Positions 10,791 to 21,044 of a stretch of 64,000 bases of DNA are shown one piece after another; position 1 is the first letter of the stretch; every line of letters begins with the position of its first letter. The stretch is from positions 124,001 to 188,000 of the forward strand of contig JAAEAF010014488.1 of the NCBI GenBank assembly GCA_011037195.1, in the 5' to 3' direction. The notes below the pieces were generated by a model, which saw only the letters and a program-made list of their open reading frames with translations, did not search any database and was not told the DNA's origin. The position numbers and the translations under genes were made by a program. Origin of the DNA: Triatoma infestans. Lineage: Eukaryota; Arthropoda; Insecta; Hemiptera; Reduviidae.

Positions 10791-11944
10791 AAGTACCACT
10801 AAAATAACTGATGACTGATCAAGTCCGGAAAATAAAACTTTTGAGAGAAACAAATAATGCGAAAAATAAGATTCAAATAAAGGTTGTACAAGAAAAAATT
10901 ATGTTTCTAATCAAAATGATGCTCTGTTGACAAAGTCTCCATTTTCCCTCATAGTCTAGATATGACATCCCTAAATTTATTTAGTCTACTGCCTCGATTT
11001 AGGAAAAAGAAATCTGGTATAAAACAATCACCTTTCATTCCTTTATTGTATAATTCATTTGCAAATAAACGGTTAGTGGAATGTATTACACATAAATAAA
11101 GGAGGTGAGGATTATACTATTTACCTAAATAAGATTGCATTGTATGATATAAAGCTCTCTATCAATCCAGGAGCAATGCTTGTGACGGCAATTTGCAGGA
11201 CAATTCAAATCTCGGTATAGGATTCTGGAAGAATAGTCTTCTGGGACAATTATTTGGAAGAATATTTAAACTCGGTATTAAATATAATAAATACATGTAA
11301 CTTAATAAGAGAGAAAATAACTTAATTAATTTTAGAGTCACAATTAGCCCCCTTTAACAAATAATTGAATAATTAATAAAAGACAAAAAAAGATAGAGCT
11401 AAGGAACAAATATAAATTTTTTTTTTCTAACTGCTTTAAGAATTTAATTGTTGTAAATGAAGTTTATACTAAACAATTAGGAGTGTATTCCTATAAAACA
11501 AACAAAAAAAAATCAAATTTTACATTTTAGTTGAAATAAAAAAAGACAAATAGTTAAAAACAAATACAATTAACGTTCCTGAATTCATCGCCAGGTAACA
11601 GCACTTTCCAAATCTAGAATTTGTAGTAGTTCAAATAATTGCCGCTAGAAAGCATAAGCCTCCAGAATACAGAATCGTAGTTCCAAAATTTGCCACCCGA
11701 TCACAGCGTTATCCTCTGATGTAAAAATTTTCAATAGTTGAAAATGTGTCTTTATGAAGGGACGGGAAGTGGTTAGCGTATGGACTCCCAAAAAAATCAT
11801 TGGAAGTAGTGACACCTAGTGACAAACTACATAACCATAAATAAAATTGATTTCTCAGTAGGTGTTGTTATCTGGTGGCCATTTTTATAACTACAAATAT
11901 ACTAATTTTAATTAGTTACTTTATTAATTGGAAAACAAACAAAA

Positions 11945-12110
11945 TCTAGTGTAAAACACTCTCACAAATTTCTCTTACTCCATTTCAAAATTGTATCCGA
12001 CAAAATTTATAGTTAGTATACCAAATTTAATCAAATTCGTCGGTGTTTTTATCGAGAAAATCACAAAAACAAAAAATTGCTTACATTTACATTATAATTG
12101 AAAAAAAAGA
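11945..12110 (+). repeat. left end of a main-repeat copy
   Basis: Starts TCTAGTGTAAAACACTCTCAC and continues with TTTCTCTTACTCC and the CAAATTCGTCG block, matching the first ~150 bp of copy A with many substitutions. The similarity fades after the A-rich stretch at about 12110. Confidence 0.65.
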
Positions 12111-12534
12111 AGCGTACACTTCATTTTTAAACTAGAAATAAATGAATATATTAATATATATTTCCAAAATTCAAATATTTAATTATCTTTTTTCTACATT
12201 ATATTTCTTTCTCAAGTTATTAAGATAATTCATGGTATTATTTGGCCAAGCTATTTTTTTGGAATAATGATTGATATGATATTTTTCCCTCCCTTCATAT
12301 TCATGAGAGGGTTCAGATTTTTTACATTTGTTTTTCAGCTAGAAGCTATAGGGGGCTGCGAATATTAATATTATCGTATGTAATAACTTAGATACAATGT
12401 TAAAATGAGAAATTTAAGACTATTGAAGAATAGTTTCAAACAACAATCCATCCTATATAATCATTATTTTTATAAGCATTTAACATACAGTTCAAGAACT
12501 TTTATCTAAATCTTGTCAATAAAATTTACGGGCT

Positions 12535-12672
12535 AATTTCATTTGTTGGTATTTGATTGAATATTGTATTTGATATATAGTTTTGAAAGCAGCTTCAAAA
12601 TCTCTTGTAATGGCTGGTCCAATTGCTTGAAACATTTGTTGAGAAATTTCATTCAATATTTATTTATGTATT
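12535..12672 (-). pseudogene. possible takeout/JHBP-family C-terminal fragment
   Basis: On the minus strand one frame reads LNEISQQMFQAIGPAITRDF, then EAAFKTIYQIQYSIKYQQMK. The spacing of 'NE', 'F--I-P-I---FE-AFK-I' resembles the last helix and C-terminus of takeout/juvenile-hormone-binding-like proteins. An in-frame stop lies just before LNE and no acceptor fits between, so if the homology is real this is a pseudogene piece. Confidence is low. Confidence 0.22.
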
Positions 12673-12917
12673 GCCTAAAGAAACTATACATTTCTATAGC
12701 ATGAGATTGACCTCTGCTGAAAGCTGAACAAAAAGTACAAACGTTACAAGAAGAAACATTACGCTTAATCTTCAAAGTAATAAAATAATATTAAATACTT
12801 GATTAATAAACTACATAGCAACAATGATTTAAATAGATTTTATTCATTTATACAAATTATTTTAGGGAAGGAGCTTGAGGGATCTTCTGACACGTATTAA
12901 TTAATACCTTTTCAAAC

Positions 12918-13280
12918 CTATGTATATCCTTCCTCCAAAACCTCAGAGATAAAATAAAATAAGTGGTTTAACTTTTCTTTATTTTCTATATCTAGTAAGT
13001 TAGCAAAAACATAAGAACTGTGTGAAGGTAAATACCTTTTAAACAACCTCCTTCTCAAACATTTATAATAAGGCCATTCCAAAATAGTGCATAATATTAT
13101 CATTTTTGTCCACCGCATAAGTAAAGCAACTCTTTTAATATCAAATAAATGGGCTATTCCATTATAAAAAATCCTGGGGTGACGATCACTAGCTACTCTA
13201 ATTTGATCTATCAATCTGGTTTGAATGATATTGCACCTAATATCTACACACGAACTCCCATTAGCCAAGGGACTTATCAA
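12918..13280 (-). CDS. unidentified 120-codon open frame
   Basis: An uninterrupted frame beginning MISPLANGSSCVDIRC and ending EVLEEGYT. It is longer than most chance frames in this AT-rich DNA. It has a hydrophobic middle (VALLMRWTKMIILCTIL) and a basic stretch (KCLRRRLFKR). I recognise no family, and no splice partners or polyA signal could be linked to it. It may be a chance frame or part of a decayed element. Confidence 0.2.
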   Translation of the reverse strand: MISPLANGSSCVDIRCNIIQTRLIDQIRVASDRHPRIFYNGIAHLFDIKRVALLMRWTKMIILCTILEWPYYKCLRRRLFKRYLPSHSSYVFANLLDIENKEKLNHLFYFISEVLEEGYT

Positions 13281-13685
13281 TCTATAGTGGATGTTATATG
13301 AAGAGTTAAGTATTTCATTGATGTCAGTTTAGAGAAAGATTTTTTAAGTTATTAGAGACCACGACCGCATGCTGCCCCTCCCAGATGTCCTGCGCTCCTA
13401 TAGAATAAAGCATTTCTCTCACAAGAGCCACTCAGTTAAAGGAATGTCAGAACCATCCAAAAGCTTCACAAGTCTTCTATAGCATATCTTCAGAGGTGAG
13501 CTGCATTACATCGATAAATGTTCAGCCAGAATCTTACAGTTTTATTCAAAATCTTGGTTTTCATTTGCCGTCATTCATCTTCCAGCGAACGAAACTATTG
13601 TGGACTTGTCGTGGCAGATTTAAGAGCAACTTTAAGAATATCAATTGGACCCGATCGACTATAGTGAAGTAATTCAAGGCCCAAT

Positions 13686-13790
13686 TTTTTAACTAATCCC
13701 AAACTTTTCTGATCGGTAGTGTATATATTCTTAAGGGGCGGCAATTTGTCTTTTGTACGGGACGACGTAACCGCTAGAGCGGACGCTGAT
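13686..13790 (+). repeat. dispersed repeat, possible Helitron 5' end, copy 2
   Basis: Second copy of the block at 10397-10515, from AATCCCAAACTTTTCTGATC to GACGACGTAACCGCT. It runs directly into the foldback half-copy that starts near 13785, so two different repeats are fused here. Confidence 0.55.
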
Positions 13791-13957
13791 TTGCTCCGTG
13801 CAAGTCTGTGTAATCACACTATACGACAAAGCGCATCCTGAACATGGGCGAACGCCCTCGATGACCACAAAATGAATCAGGTTACCACGGAAAATGTCTC
13901 TGATGTTTTCCAGCTCTGCGGAACCAACCACCACAACAATTATGGCTTGTATTGGTG
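13785..13957 (+). repeat. half copy of the CCGGTCGATG foldback family
   Basis: Matches only the right arm of the foldback elements at 17108 and 57128: CAAGTCTGTGTAATCACACT, then GCATCCTGAACATGGGCGAA, CGATGACCACAAAATGAA and the tail TCCAGCTCTGCGGAACCAAC. The GAAACCGG segment of the hammerhead-like core is deleted and the left arm is absent. Confidence 0.7.
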
Positions 13958-14354
13958 TCCACAACTAGAGATAAATATAAATTAATTATAATTGTCAAGC
14001 AAACTACAATTAGTTGATCTGTTCTTACATTCCCTACTTTAATCTTTTATTTAATTTATTTTAACTTCTTTGTTTATTTGGTGGTTGGCTGTTTTCAATT
14101 TATCATATTTTCAATATTATTATTTTCCATAATTTTTTTATATCTGCTGTTTTATTATTTTATGAAGAACGAGAAGGTACGAAATATTAAGAAAGTACTG
14201 AAACCATTTCCTATTATCAAAATGAAATATAATGTTTCCAAACTATGAACATTATTTAGTTTTGTGTTATAAACAGAGGGTTTCTTCCCTCTAAAGTATT
14301 AATTGAAAATACTGTGTTTGTTCCACTAATTAATAACATAAAGCAGAATTAAAT

Positions 14355-14594
14355 ATGTTTGAAATAAAAATTGTAGAAAATTGGTTAACCAGAAATGGTC
14401 TACATTTGTTTGGAAAATTTTTCCGAAATAACGGGGTATTCATTGGAGTAGAGACGTTATTAGACATTATAGTTATCACTAGTGTATGGTACAGTGAATG
14501 TTTCTACTACCTGCTGGGGATTAAGCAAACTAAACCTCACAATACTTTTAGGACTTCTCAAGATTTACCACTCAGAAATGTAGAATTGCGTTAA
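14355..14594 (+). CDS. SAM-domain-like open frame
   Basis: The frame begins MFEIKIVENWLTRNGLHLFG and continues KFFRNNGVFIGVETLLDI. The 'V--WL---GL--F---F--N-----E-LL-I' spacing resembles the first half of a SAM domain. An acceptor-like AAAGCAG lies just before it, and the second half of the domain is not found in the frame. It could be one exon of a degraded or unassembled gene. It lies about 400 bp upstream of ELMOD3 but shows no sign of belonging to it. Confidence 0.25.
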   Translation: MFEIKIVENWLTRNGLHLFGKFFRNNGVFIGVETLLDIIVITSVWYSECFYYLLGIKQTKPHNTFRTSQDLPLRNVELR

Positions 14595-15001
14595 ATATAA
14601 ATAAATGTTTCATACTAGATGTTTTTATACTAGATGTTTTGCAAATTTTCATACTAGATGTTTTTATTCCAAAAATCGTTTGTAATACACTTATATTTTA
14701 TAGTCAGATTTGTAATACAATTAACTCTTTAAATGACAGTTTCAAGATTCAGCGGTAGATAGCTCTTCTGATACTGTTTCTAGTGTTGGCGAGTTCAGTG
14801 TCCGGTGGTGTGATGGGAGGCTTGCATCATAACCGAGAATTCGTTACACGTTACTTTTAACATGTAGCTCACATTCCAATCCAAATTAATGTTTAAGAAA
14901 TAGTCAAGCTTCACTGGTGCAATATGTTAATAAAAGTATTAACTAACCTTAAAACATAAAACTATTATACTTTATGTTCCTACAATGTTTAGTTGACTGT
15001 G

Positions 15002-18000
15002 ATGGAATCTGTGATAGGAAGCCCTTCTATTAAGAGTGATAATGTTGTTAAAAGTGATGACTGGCTTACAAATTTTCAAGAACAAAACTTTAGTACGAAG
15101 ATACAATCAAGGTACGTACCAAATGTTTATTTACAATTGAAATTTAGTTAAATAATTAATAAGTGAAGGTTTACTTCTAGGGAAGATGCAATAGAAGAAT
15201 GGTCCAAAGTGCCTACAATTATAACTAACAGTGTGCAGGTTAATACTGAGCTTATCTCTCCAATAATAACATTACATGGCGCCGTTCAATATTTTAGAAC
15301 ATTTGATTTTCCAAAGGTACTATAAATTAATTTTTATACAAAACATTAGTAAAGCTAACGACACTTCACAAATACTTAGTTATTTCAGACTGCCGGTAAA
15401 ACATTGCCAGAGAAAACTAAGTTGAGCGAACTGTTTCGATGGGTGAGATCGCCACATCTACATGAAGAATTGATGTCAGAAAGCACTTTTATCAATTCAC
15501 TAACCCAATGTAAGTATTTGTTAATTATAGGAATTATTGTTAAATAAAATCCAAGTTTTATGTTTGTTTACTGTTTATTTTAATCAAGTATTTACTGTAA
15601 CATATCTTCGGTGACCAGACAGTTCAAAAATAGAGAATTTTCGCATCCATCATTTTACTTTTAAACCTGAAATCATATATAACGTTAATAGTAATGTTAC
15701 ACTTTTTAAATCCTAGTTAAAAATCTTAGAACGTATCTTTCTGTACAAATCACAATAAATTCAGGAAATATCATCCAACCTAACAATATAACCTTCCAAA
15801 ACTTATTCGAAATAATATTGTTGAGAGCAAACATACACTTGCACATAATTATTCGACTAAATATCCGAATTAAATTAACCATACCCAAAGCTGCCAATCG
15901 TCCCGGATTAACATTCCGTGTCCGCTTTAAATATTGATGTAAAAGTTGACCCGGAAATAAAACATTTGTCTCGAATTAGTTCAGTTTTTTCTTATTTTTC
16001 ATTTGTTACCAAACATACAAGCCCTTTTCGCCAAAACGCTACACCACAAGCTACCTACACACACATCCACACCATTACATTGGTGGCAGCGGTGGGATTG
16101 AATATTAGTCATCTGTTGTAAGAGGACTGAGGGTGTTTTTTCCTTACGAAATCGGGCTAGAAGTCGCTCTGAAATTAGAGGATACGTTATAGTTGTACCC
16201 TGGCGTTGTAATTCCGCTTTCTGGGTGTCGTAAAATATTTTTGCAGAACCTGAGAGCCTAATTGCTAATATTTCTAATTTAGCAGCGTCGTCCCAGCCAG
16301 AAAGACTAGCACAATGGCTAATTTGGTGTAGGAAATCTGTCACCTTGGCTGAATTTTCGCCATCGAAGGTAGGTAAGCTGTTTATCAATTGCAAATTTCT
16401 TAAAGAACTAGCTGGTTGATTGCTGGGGGTGGGAGGATTTGCTAATTGTTGCTGAGCAAGCAAATACTCTACAGCAGCGTCGATGCCCATGTCTTGTCCA
16501 TTAATCTTATACATTTTGTCAGTGAACGAATTGCTTGGGGAAAGATTATATTTTTCAAGACGTCTACGTAATTGGAGTAAATTGCCTCCAACAGAAAGGT
16601 TATTATCGCTAACCAAAGACATAGAAAAATATGAGTTTAAATTGAGATTGTAAGCTTTGGTTCAAATAAAACTTATTGAGAATTGTTTAGGTTGCTGTTC
16701 ATGAATAGTATTTATGTTTAAGATTTTAATAAGACACATTCACCAGACGTAAAACATTACATTATATTGATAATGGAACCTTCCGGAGTGCATCACGTGT
16801 GCTCAGTGTGCTACGACTTTAACATGTTCCTTTTTTTTTTTTTTCTTAAATTATTTATCTTCATAAAAAGTGAAACGACTTGTCTTCTTGTATGATCTGC
16901 CTGCCCGATTAACGTTTGTTGGGGACATATATGTCTGCACTTGTACTAATAGTGTTGAGCTTGAGCTTGAGGCAGTTTTTTAGCCGATATGGACGTGATT
17001 TGTTGCCGATTTCTTCTCTATACCACATCTTCCGGAGTCTCTTATTGGTGTAGAGCGAGGCTATTCTTCCTTAACAATTATACCTGTATAGCCTTATAAA
17101 TAATTTAGAATCAGCGACATTTTACGTGGTAGCCTGCTTCATTTTGTGGTCATCGACCGGTTCCGAGCATTCGCCCATCTTCAGGATGTGTTTTGTCAGA
17201 CAGTGTGATAAGACAGTTTTGCACAGAGCAAATTCAGTTTATACACTCAGTGTGGAAGAGCATCCTGAAGATGGGCGAACGCCCGAAACCGGTCGATGAC
17301 CACAAAGTGGAAGCAGGCTACCACAGAAAATGTCTCTGATGCTTTCCAGCTCTGTGGAACCAACCACCACAACAAATGATTTAGAAATTTGGTATATATC
17401 TTTCCCAATAAACAACATAAATAATACATTTATATATTGACATCTATGTTGTTATATTGTAGGCAGTTTGGATTGGTCAGATGGAATGCAATGCAGGATA
17501 TTGCAGACAATTTATCGTAAACTTACGGGGGCCAAGTTGGACTGTCCTCAGAGAGGCACGCACTGGCAGCTTATTGGCTTTCAGGTAGCCTCATCATACC
17601 ACCACACTTGCGTTAGTTATAGTATCTTCTTTTATTTAATATCTTACATTCAGGCTGAATTCTGTGTTTGTAGGGCAGTGATCCTGCTACGGATTTAAGA
17701 GGAGTCGGCCTGTTTGGTTTGCTGCAGTTTCTTTATTTAACTGGCGATGAAATGTTACCTTTAGGACACAGATTGTACAAAGTGGCCAATTCTGAATCTC
17801 AGCCATTTCCATTGGCCGTGCTCAGTTTAAATCTGACAAATATTGTCCTCAATGTATTCAACACAGGCAAACTGAATAGGTGAGTTTGAAGTTTGTAGAA
17901 AAACCATTGTCAATTTGCTCAACACTATAACAATAGTGTTGAGCAAATCACCACTACAACTAAATTCCCATTTAGTTCATACAGGAATGTATCGATTGCA

Positions 18001-18645
18001 TACACACGCAAACATGTATGCTAAGCTTCCTTTTCCTCATTGCTCAGTCTCTATTGCAACAGTTACGCTATCAATATTAATAGCCTCTTTGAATTTTTTA
18101 AATGTCTAAATTTACCAGATATAAAAAACCCCTATTGAAAATGGGATATATCCCGAAACGTCAGGAGATTCTAAAAGACTTATTTTACATTCCTGACTAA
18201 GAAATCCAACATCAACGAATTATTAAAGTATTTCCCGTTAATACCAATTAAATTCATAACTTAAAATTAAAAAAGTTCATAATTAATATAATTTCTTTTT
18301 AAACAATGATTTCTTTTTATGTTTTAGGGAATGTAACAGTAGAAGATCAGTAATCAACACTGTAAATTCATTTTATGCTGCCCTTCTAATTTATACATTT
18401 AATATTTGGGTAACGCAAAAGAAGACAATTAAAGATTCTGGTTATATATTAAAAGGTAATATTCTATTATTAAAGAAACTATTGTTTAAAAGTTGTGATA
18501 AATTTTATAGAATGATAACAAAATTACGTGTGTAATGATGACAGATGCAGAAAGATATTGCACTCGTAATATTAAAAAGGTGTTGAGAGATTTATCAAAA
18601 AATCTACAAAAATATGATCTGAACAATGTCAGCAGTGGTGAGTAA
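15002..18645 (+). CDS. ELMOD3: ELMO domain-containing protein 3, seven exons
   Basis: Exons: 15002-15111, 15181-15316, 15389-15509, 17463-17584, 17674-17879, 18328-18455 and 18545-18645. All junctions are GT-AG and in phase; the total is 924 nt, 307 residues. ELMOD proteins act as GTPase-activating proteins for Arf/Arl GTPases. The ELMO domain occupies roughly residues 120-285. It contains LQTIYRKLTGAKLDCP, THWQLIGFQGSDPATDLRG and VNSFYAALL, which match ELMOD3 rather than ELMOD1/2. The Arg in DLRG is the catalytic arginine expected for GAP activity. The N-terminus starts MESVIGSPSIKSDN and is shorter than in vertebrates. The terminal TAA overlaps a strong donor (AGTG|GTGAGT at 18637-18638), so a further exon may replace the last residues. 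Intron 3 (15510-17462) is loaded with transposable elements. Confidence 0.88.
15596..16079 (+). mobile_element. LTR of an LTR retrotransposon, with primer-binding site
   Basis: The segment starts TGTAACATATC and ends CCATTACA, so it has TG...CA ends with a 5-bp inverted TGTAA/TTACA. It is followed directly by TTGGTGGCAGCGGTGGGA at 16080-16097, which looks like the primer-binding region of a Ty3/gypsy-type element. The length of 484 bp is normal. It sits in intron 3 of ELMOD3, in the gene's orientation. No second LTR was found. Confidence 0.6.
16098..16622 (-). pseudogene. gag fragment of an LTR retrotransposon, inverted
   Basis: A minus-strand frame begins MSLVSDNNLSVGGNLLQLRR. It has a SAP-like start (LRRRLEKYNLS), a glutamine-rich linker and a capsid-like part (LPTFDGENSAKVTDFLHQI, LSGSAKIFYD, ERLLARFRKEKTP) typical of Ty3/gypsy-type Gag. 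The homology ends near 16098 at QQMTNIQ; the remaining frame to 15999 is only the complement of the LTR and primer site. It therefore joins an LTR of opposite orientation. No protease or polymerase follows. Confidence 0.7.
16623..17107. other. intronic sequence, nothing recognised
   Basis: Part of ELMOD3 intron 3. The first ~130 bp upstream of the gag start may be the leader of the same retrotransposon. A T-run lies at 16832-16846. No other structure is evident. Confidence 0.4.
17108..17382. mobile_element. foldback element of the CCGGTCGATG family
   Basis: The two arms are inverted copies: CGTGGTAGCCTGCTTCATTT then TGTGGTCATCGACCGG on the left, and CCGGTCGATGACCACAAA then GAAGCAGGCTACCAC on the right. 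They meet at a short centre near 17220-17245. The right side has an extra tail CAGCTCTGTGGAACCAACC. The same family occurs complete at 57128-57392 and as a half copy at 13785. It is in ELMOD3 intron 3 close to exon 4. It has no coding capacity; the signature resembles Penelope-like element termini. Confidence 0.8.
17261..17298 (+). ncRNA. hammerhead-ribozyme-like motif
   Basis: In order: CATC (stem I), CTGAAGA (core C3-A9, with A at the variable position 7), one extra T, GGGC/GCCC closing a GAAC loop (stem II), GAAA, a very short self-complementary CCGG (stem III position), TC, then GATG (stem I partner). This is the type I hammerhead layout with minimal stem III known from Penelope-like elements. 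The unpaired T between core and stem II departs from the consensus and may abolish cleavage. It is inferred, not proven active. Confidence 0.4.
17913..17948. repeat. perfect 16-bp hairpin in an ELMOD3 intron
   Basis: ATTTGCTCAACACTAT, a 4-nt loop AACA, then the exact complement. It starts 33 nt after the exon 5 donor, so it would fold in the pre-mRNA close to the splice site. Confidence 0.8.
18118..18180 (+). repeat. GAAAC-type foldback relic with hammerhead-like core
   Basis: Contains TTGAAAATGGGATATATCCC followed by GAAACGTCAGG. The GGGATATATCCC stem followed by GAAACGTC has the same layout as the core at 17261. A degenerate relative is at about 26560-26580. Confidence 0.4.
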
Positions 18646-19129
18646 GATAAATTCATTTTAAATAGGTATAGTTGAAGTGGAAATGTCTTTCATCGTACAT
18701 GATGTTAATAGTAATTTAATTTATCAATTAGGGTTATGCAGGGGCTTTAAACAAAAAGTGCAAAATATAAAAGAAAACATATTATTAGAAATATAATTAT
18801 TACTATTTAACATACATTAGAAAAATATATTTAAATAAAACAACACGCATAATTTAATTGCTGCCCGCTTGATAAGCAAAGACAGACTGAACAGTAAAAT
18901 GTAAAAGAATTCGAGTACCTTATTTCAATCTCTGCTACTATACACTCACGCACGCCCGGTAGTTTTTTTTTGGCATTGGTGTTAACCTTACAGCCAGCCA
19001 ATAGCGCTAAATATTTGTTTTTAAAGTTTTAATTAATAATTACTTAAATAATATTAAACACATACACAAACTTTCATACTCGAATACATTACATCCGTTA
19101 CAATTGTATCAAGTTATTATTTAATACTT
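18646..19129. other. intergenic, nothing recognised
   Basis: AT-rich sequence after the ELMOD3 read-through stop. If the alternative donor at 18638 is used, a last exon could lie here or beyond, but I could not place one. Confidence 0.35.
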
Positions 19130-20040
19130 TTATAGTTTTAATATTTGTATTTTTATTTAAATTATTGCAAAATCTTTCCCAAGCCTTTCTTTTACTGAGT
19201 TTAATAATTTTTTTTCGCTTTGGCACTAATTTCATGACAATTAAGATAATTTTGCAAATTGGAACATTTTTTTATATTTGATAAAAGCTTCCCTTCTTTG
19301 CTTAACAATATTCTCGCATTGTTGTCACAATATTGTCGCACCAAATATTCAGCGTATTTTTTTTAACCCTATGTTTTGGGATACTTATTTCTAATGCTTT
19401 ATTTAAATTATTTATAAATAATTCATAATTTAAAGGATTAGTTGAAGCAATTTGTTGTAACGTGAGCTCATTCATGACTTCCTCGAATGTACTCCTATCC
19501 GCTTTTTTAACGTTCTATTTCCGAGACGGTAATTTATTAATATTTAATACATTACTATTGTTACTTGTGATAAATATGGGATAATGATTAGAACCCATCG
19601 GGTCTTTAAAACTTGCCAATTTAAATTAAGTATATATCTGGAGAACAAATAGTGATATCTATTGCAGAGTTATTTTTTGTGTGAAATATTATTAACTAAA
19701 GTGGGATTTCCATTATTTAAATAGGTAAGATTACATTCCTCTGTTGCTTGAAACAAAATACATCTTTGGCATTTGTGTTAGTGGAACCAAATACATAATG
19801 GTGTACGTTATAATCTCCGGCCAAAATACAAGGTTTTTTGTACGCTTTGAAATAAATAAACCCAATCTTTTAATGTTATCTTATTATCTGGTAAATTATA
19901 CAGAGAAATTAAATTTAAATCCTTATTTTTATAACTTATTGTTATACCAGTTACCTCGCTATAGCTATATATTTTCAGTTAGACATAACTCTAGACTACC
20001 TTTATTTTGCGATAGCCAACCTGGCATTCCACTGTAACAT
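19130..20040 (-). pseudogene. jockey-like LINE ORF2 remnant (endonuclease to linker)
   Basis: Read on the minus strand from 20040 downward, the pieces follow the order of a jockey-type ORF2: an endonuclease start (VEWQVGYRK-like), the GDFN-AHH region in decayed form near 19790, then FQATEECNLTYLNNGNPTLV near 19740-19680 and a PMGSNHYPI-like block near 19590. Last comes the post-endonuclease linker with KRKAWERFCNNLNK near 19180-19140, a typical jockey motif. Several stops and frameshifts. The RT domain is missing, so this is a 3'-truncated or rearranged fragment. Confidence 0.7.
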
Positions 20041-20930
20041 GTTCAATGATGACATTTATAATATATTTGTAAATTTAAACTAACTAATTTAACCCAAACT
20101 TTTTTTGTTTTGTTTTTTAAATTCATTATAAGTTTTAATAATTGTAACTTTCATTTTTAAAATAATATATGATCTACTCTCTCGTTAATTAATGTTTGTA
20201 TTTCATTTTCTGATATAAAATTAACTGATTTTAGATTATTTACTAACTTGATGATTATCTCTAATAATTGTTGTTTTTATGTAACCATTACTATTCTCTT
20301 TATTACTAATCTGGACAGCATGTTGGTGGTTTTGTACGGATTTTGTGAAATTAATCCACCTGTAATATTTTTTGGAGTGGTGGGAGTAATTAATAAAGAA
20401 TTTATTTCTTTTTGTGAATAATGGGGAGGCGAATATTCTCTTCGTTTCTTTTGTTTTTGTTCATAATTTAATGTACTATTTTCATTTCTGTTTATTTGTA
20501 GACCCAAAATATTTCTACATACTTCTCTAATTGCACCTTCATAATTGCTATTCTCCAGTAATACTCAGAATATTAGATTATTCCTTTTACTTTTATTTTC
20601 AAAATCAACGATTTTTTTCTTTCAATTGTTTATTTTTTATTTAGTAGCTGTTAATTGTACTTTTATGTGATCATGCTCAGCCATAATTTTTACATTCAAT
20701 ATATTTATATAAACATCTTATTATAATTTTAAAGCCTAACGATGTGAAAACTTATTTATATAATATTTTCTTGCTACATTAAACCATTTATTCATTAAAT
20801 ATTTGCTATCATTACCATAATTTCTTGTATCCATGACGGTTGTATATTACTGGAATCTCTTCTGGTTTCATATTTTCCAAACACAAAATTTTTTTTCTTC
20901 TTTTCAAAAATTAATTATTTTTTTAAATCT
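20041..20930 (-). pseudogene. probable ORF1 region of the same LINE
   Basis: This lies just upstream, in minus-strand order, of the endonuclease remnant. The frame 20507-20277 (MGLQINRNENSTLNYEQKQK) is polar, Asn/Lys/Ser-rich and low in complexity. The assignment rests on position, not on a recognised zinc knuckle. Confidence 0.3.
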
Positions 20931-20937
20931 TTGTACC

Positions 20938-21044
20938 GACCCTGAGGAAGGCAATAGATTTGCCGAAAATTTAATAATTATAAAAAATTTAATTAAATAT
21001 AAAATAATAAAATTCAATAATTTGCCGACGTCAGTGAAAATTTG
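20938..21044 (+). repeat. Penelope-like terminal motif with hammerhead-like core
   Basis: CGACCCTGAGGAAGGCAATA then GATTTGCCGAAAATT: core CTGAGGA, an extra A, the GGCAA/TTGCC stem, then GAAA. The region 36270-36310 is a relative with the same order of words. It abuts the 85-bp inverted repeat element. Confidence 0.4.
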
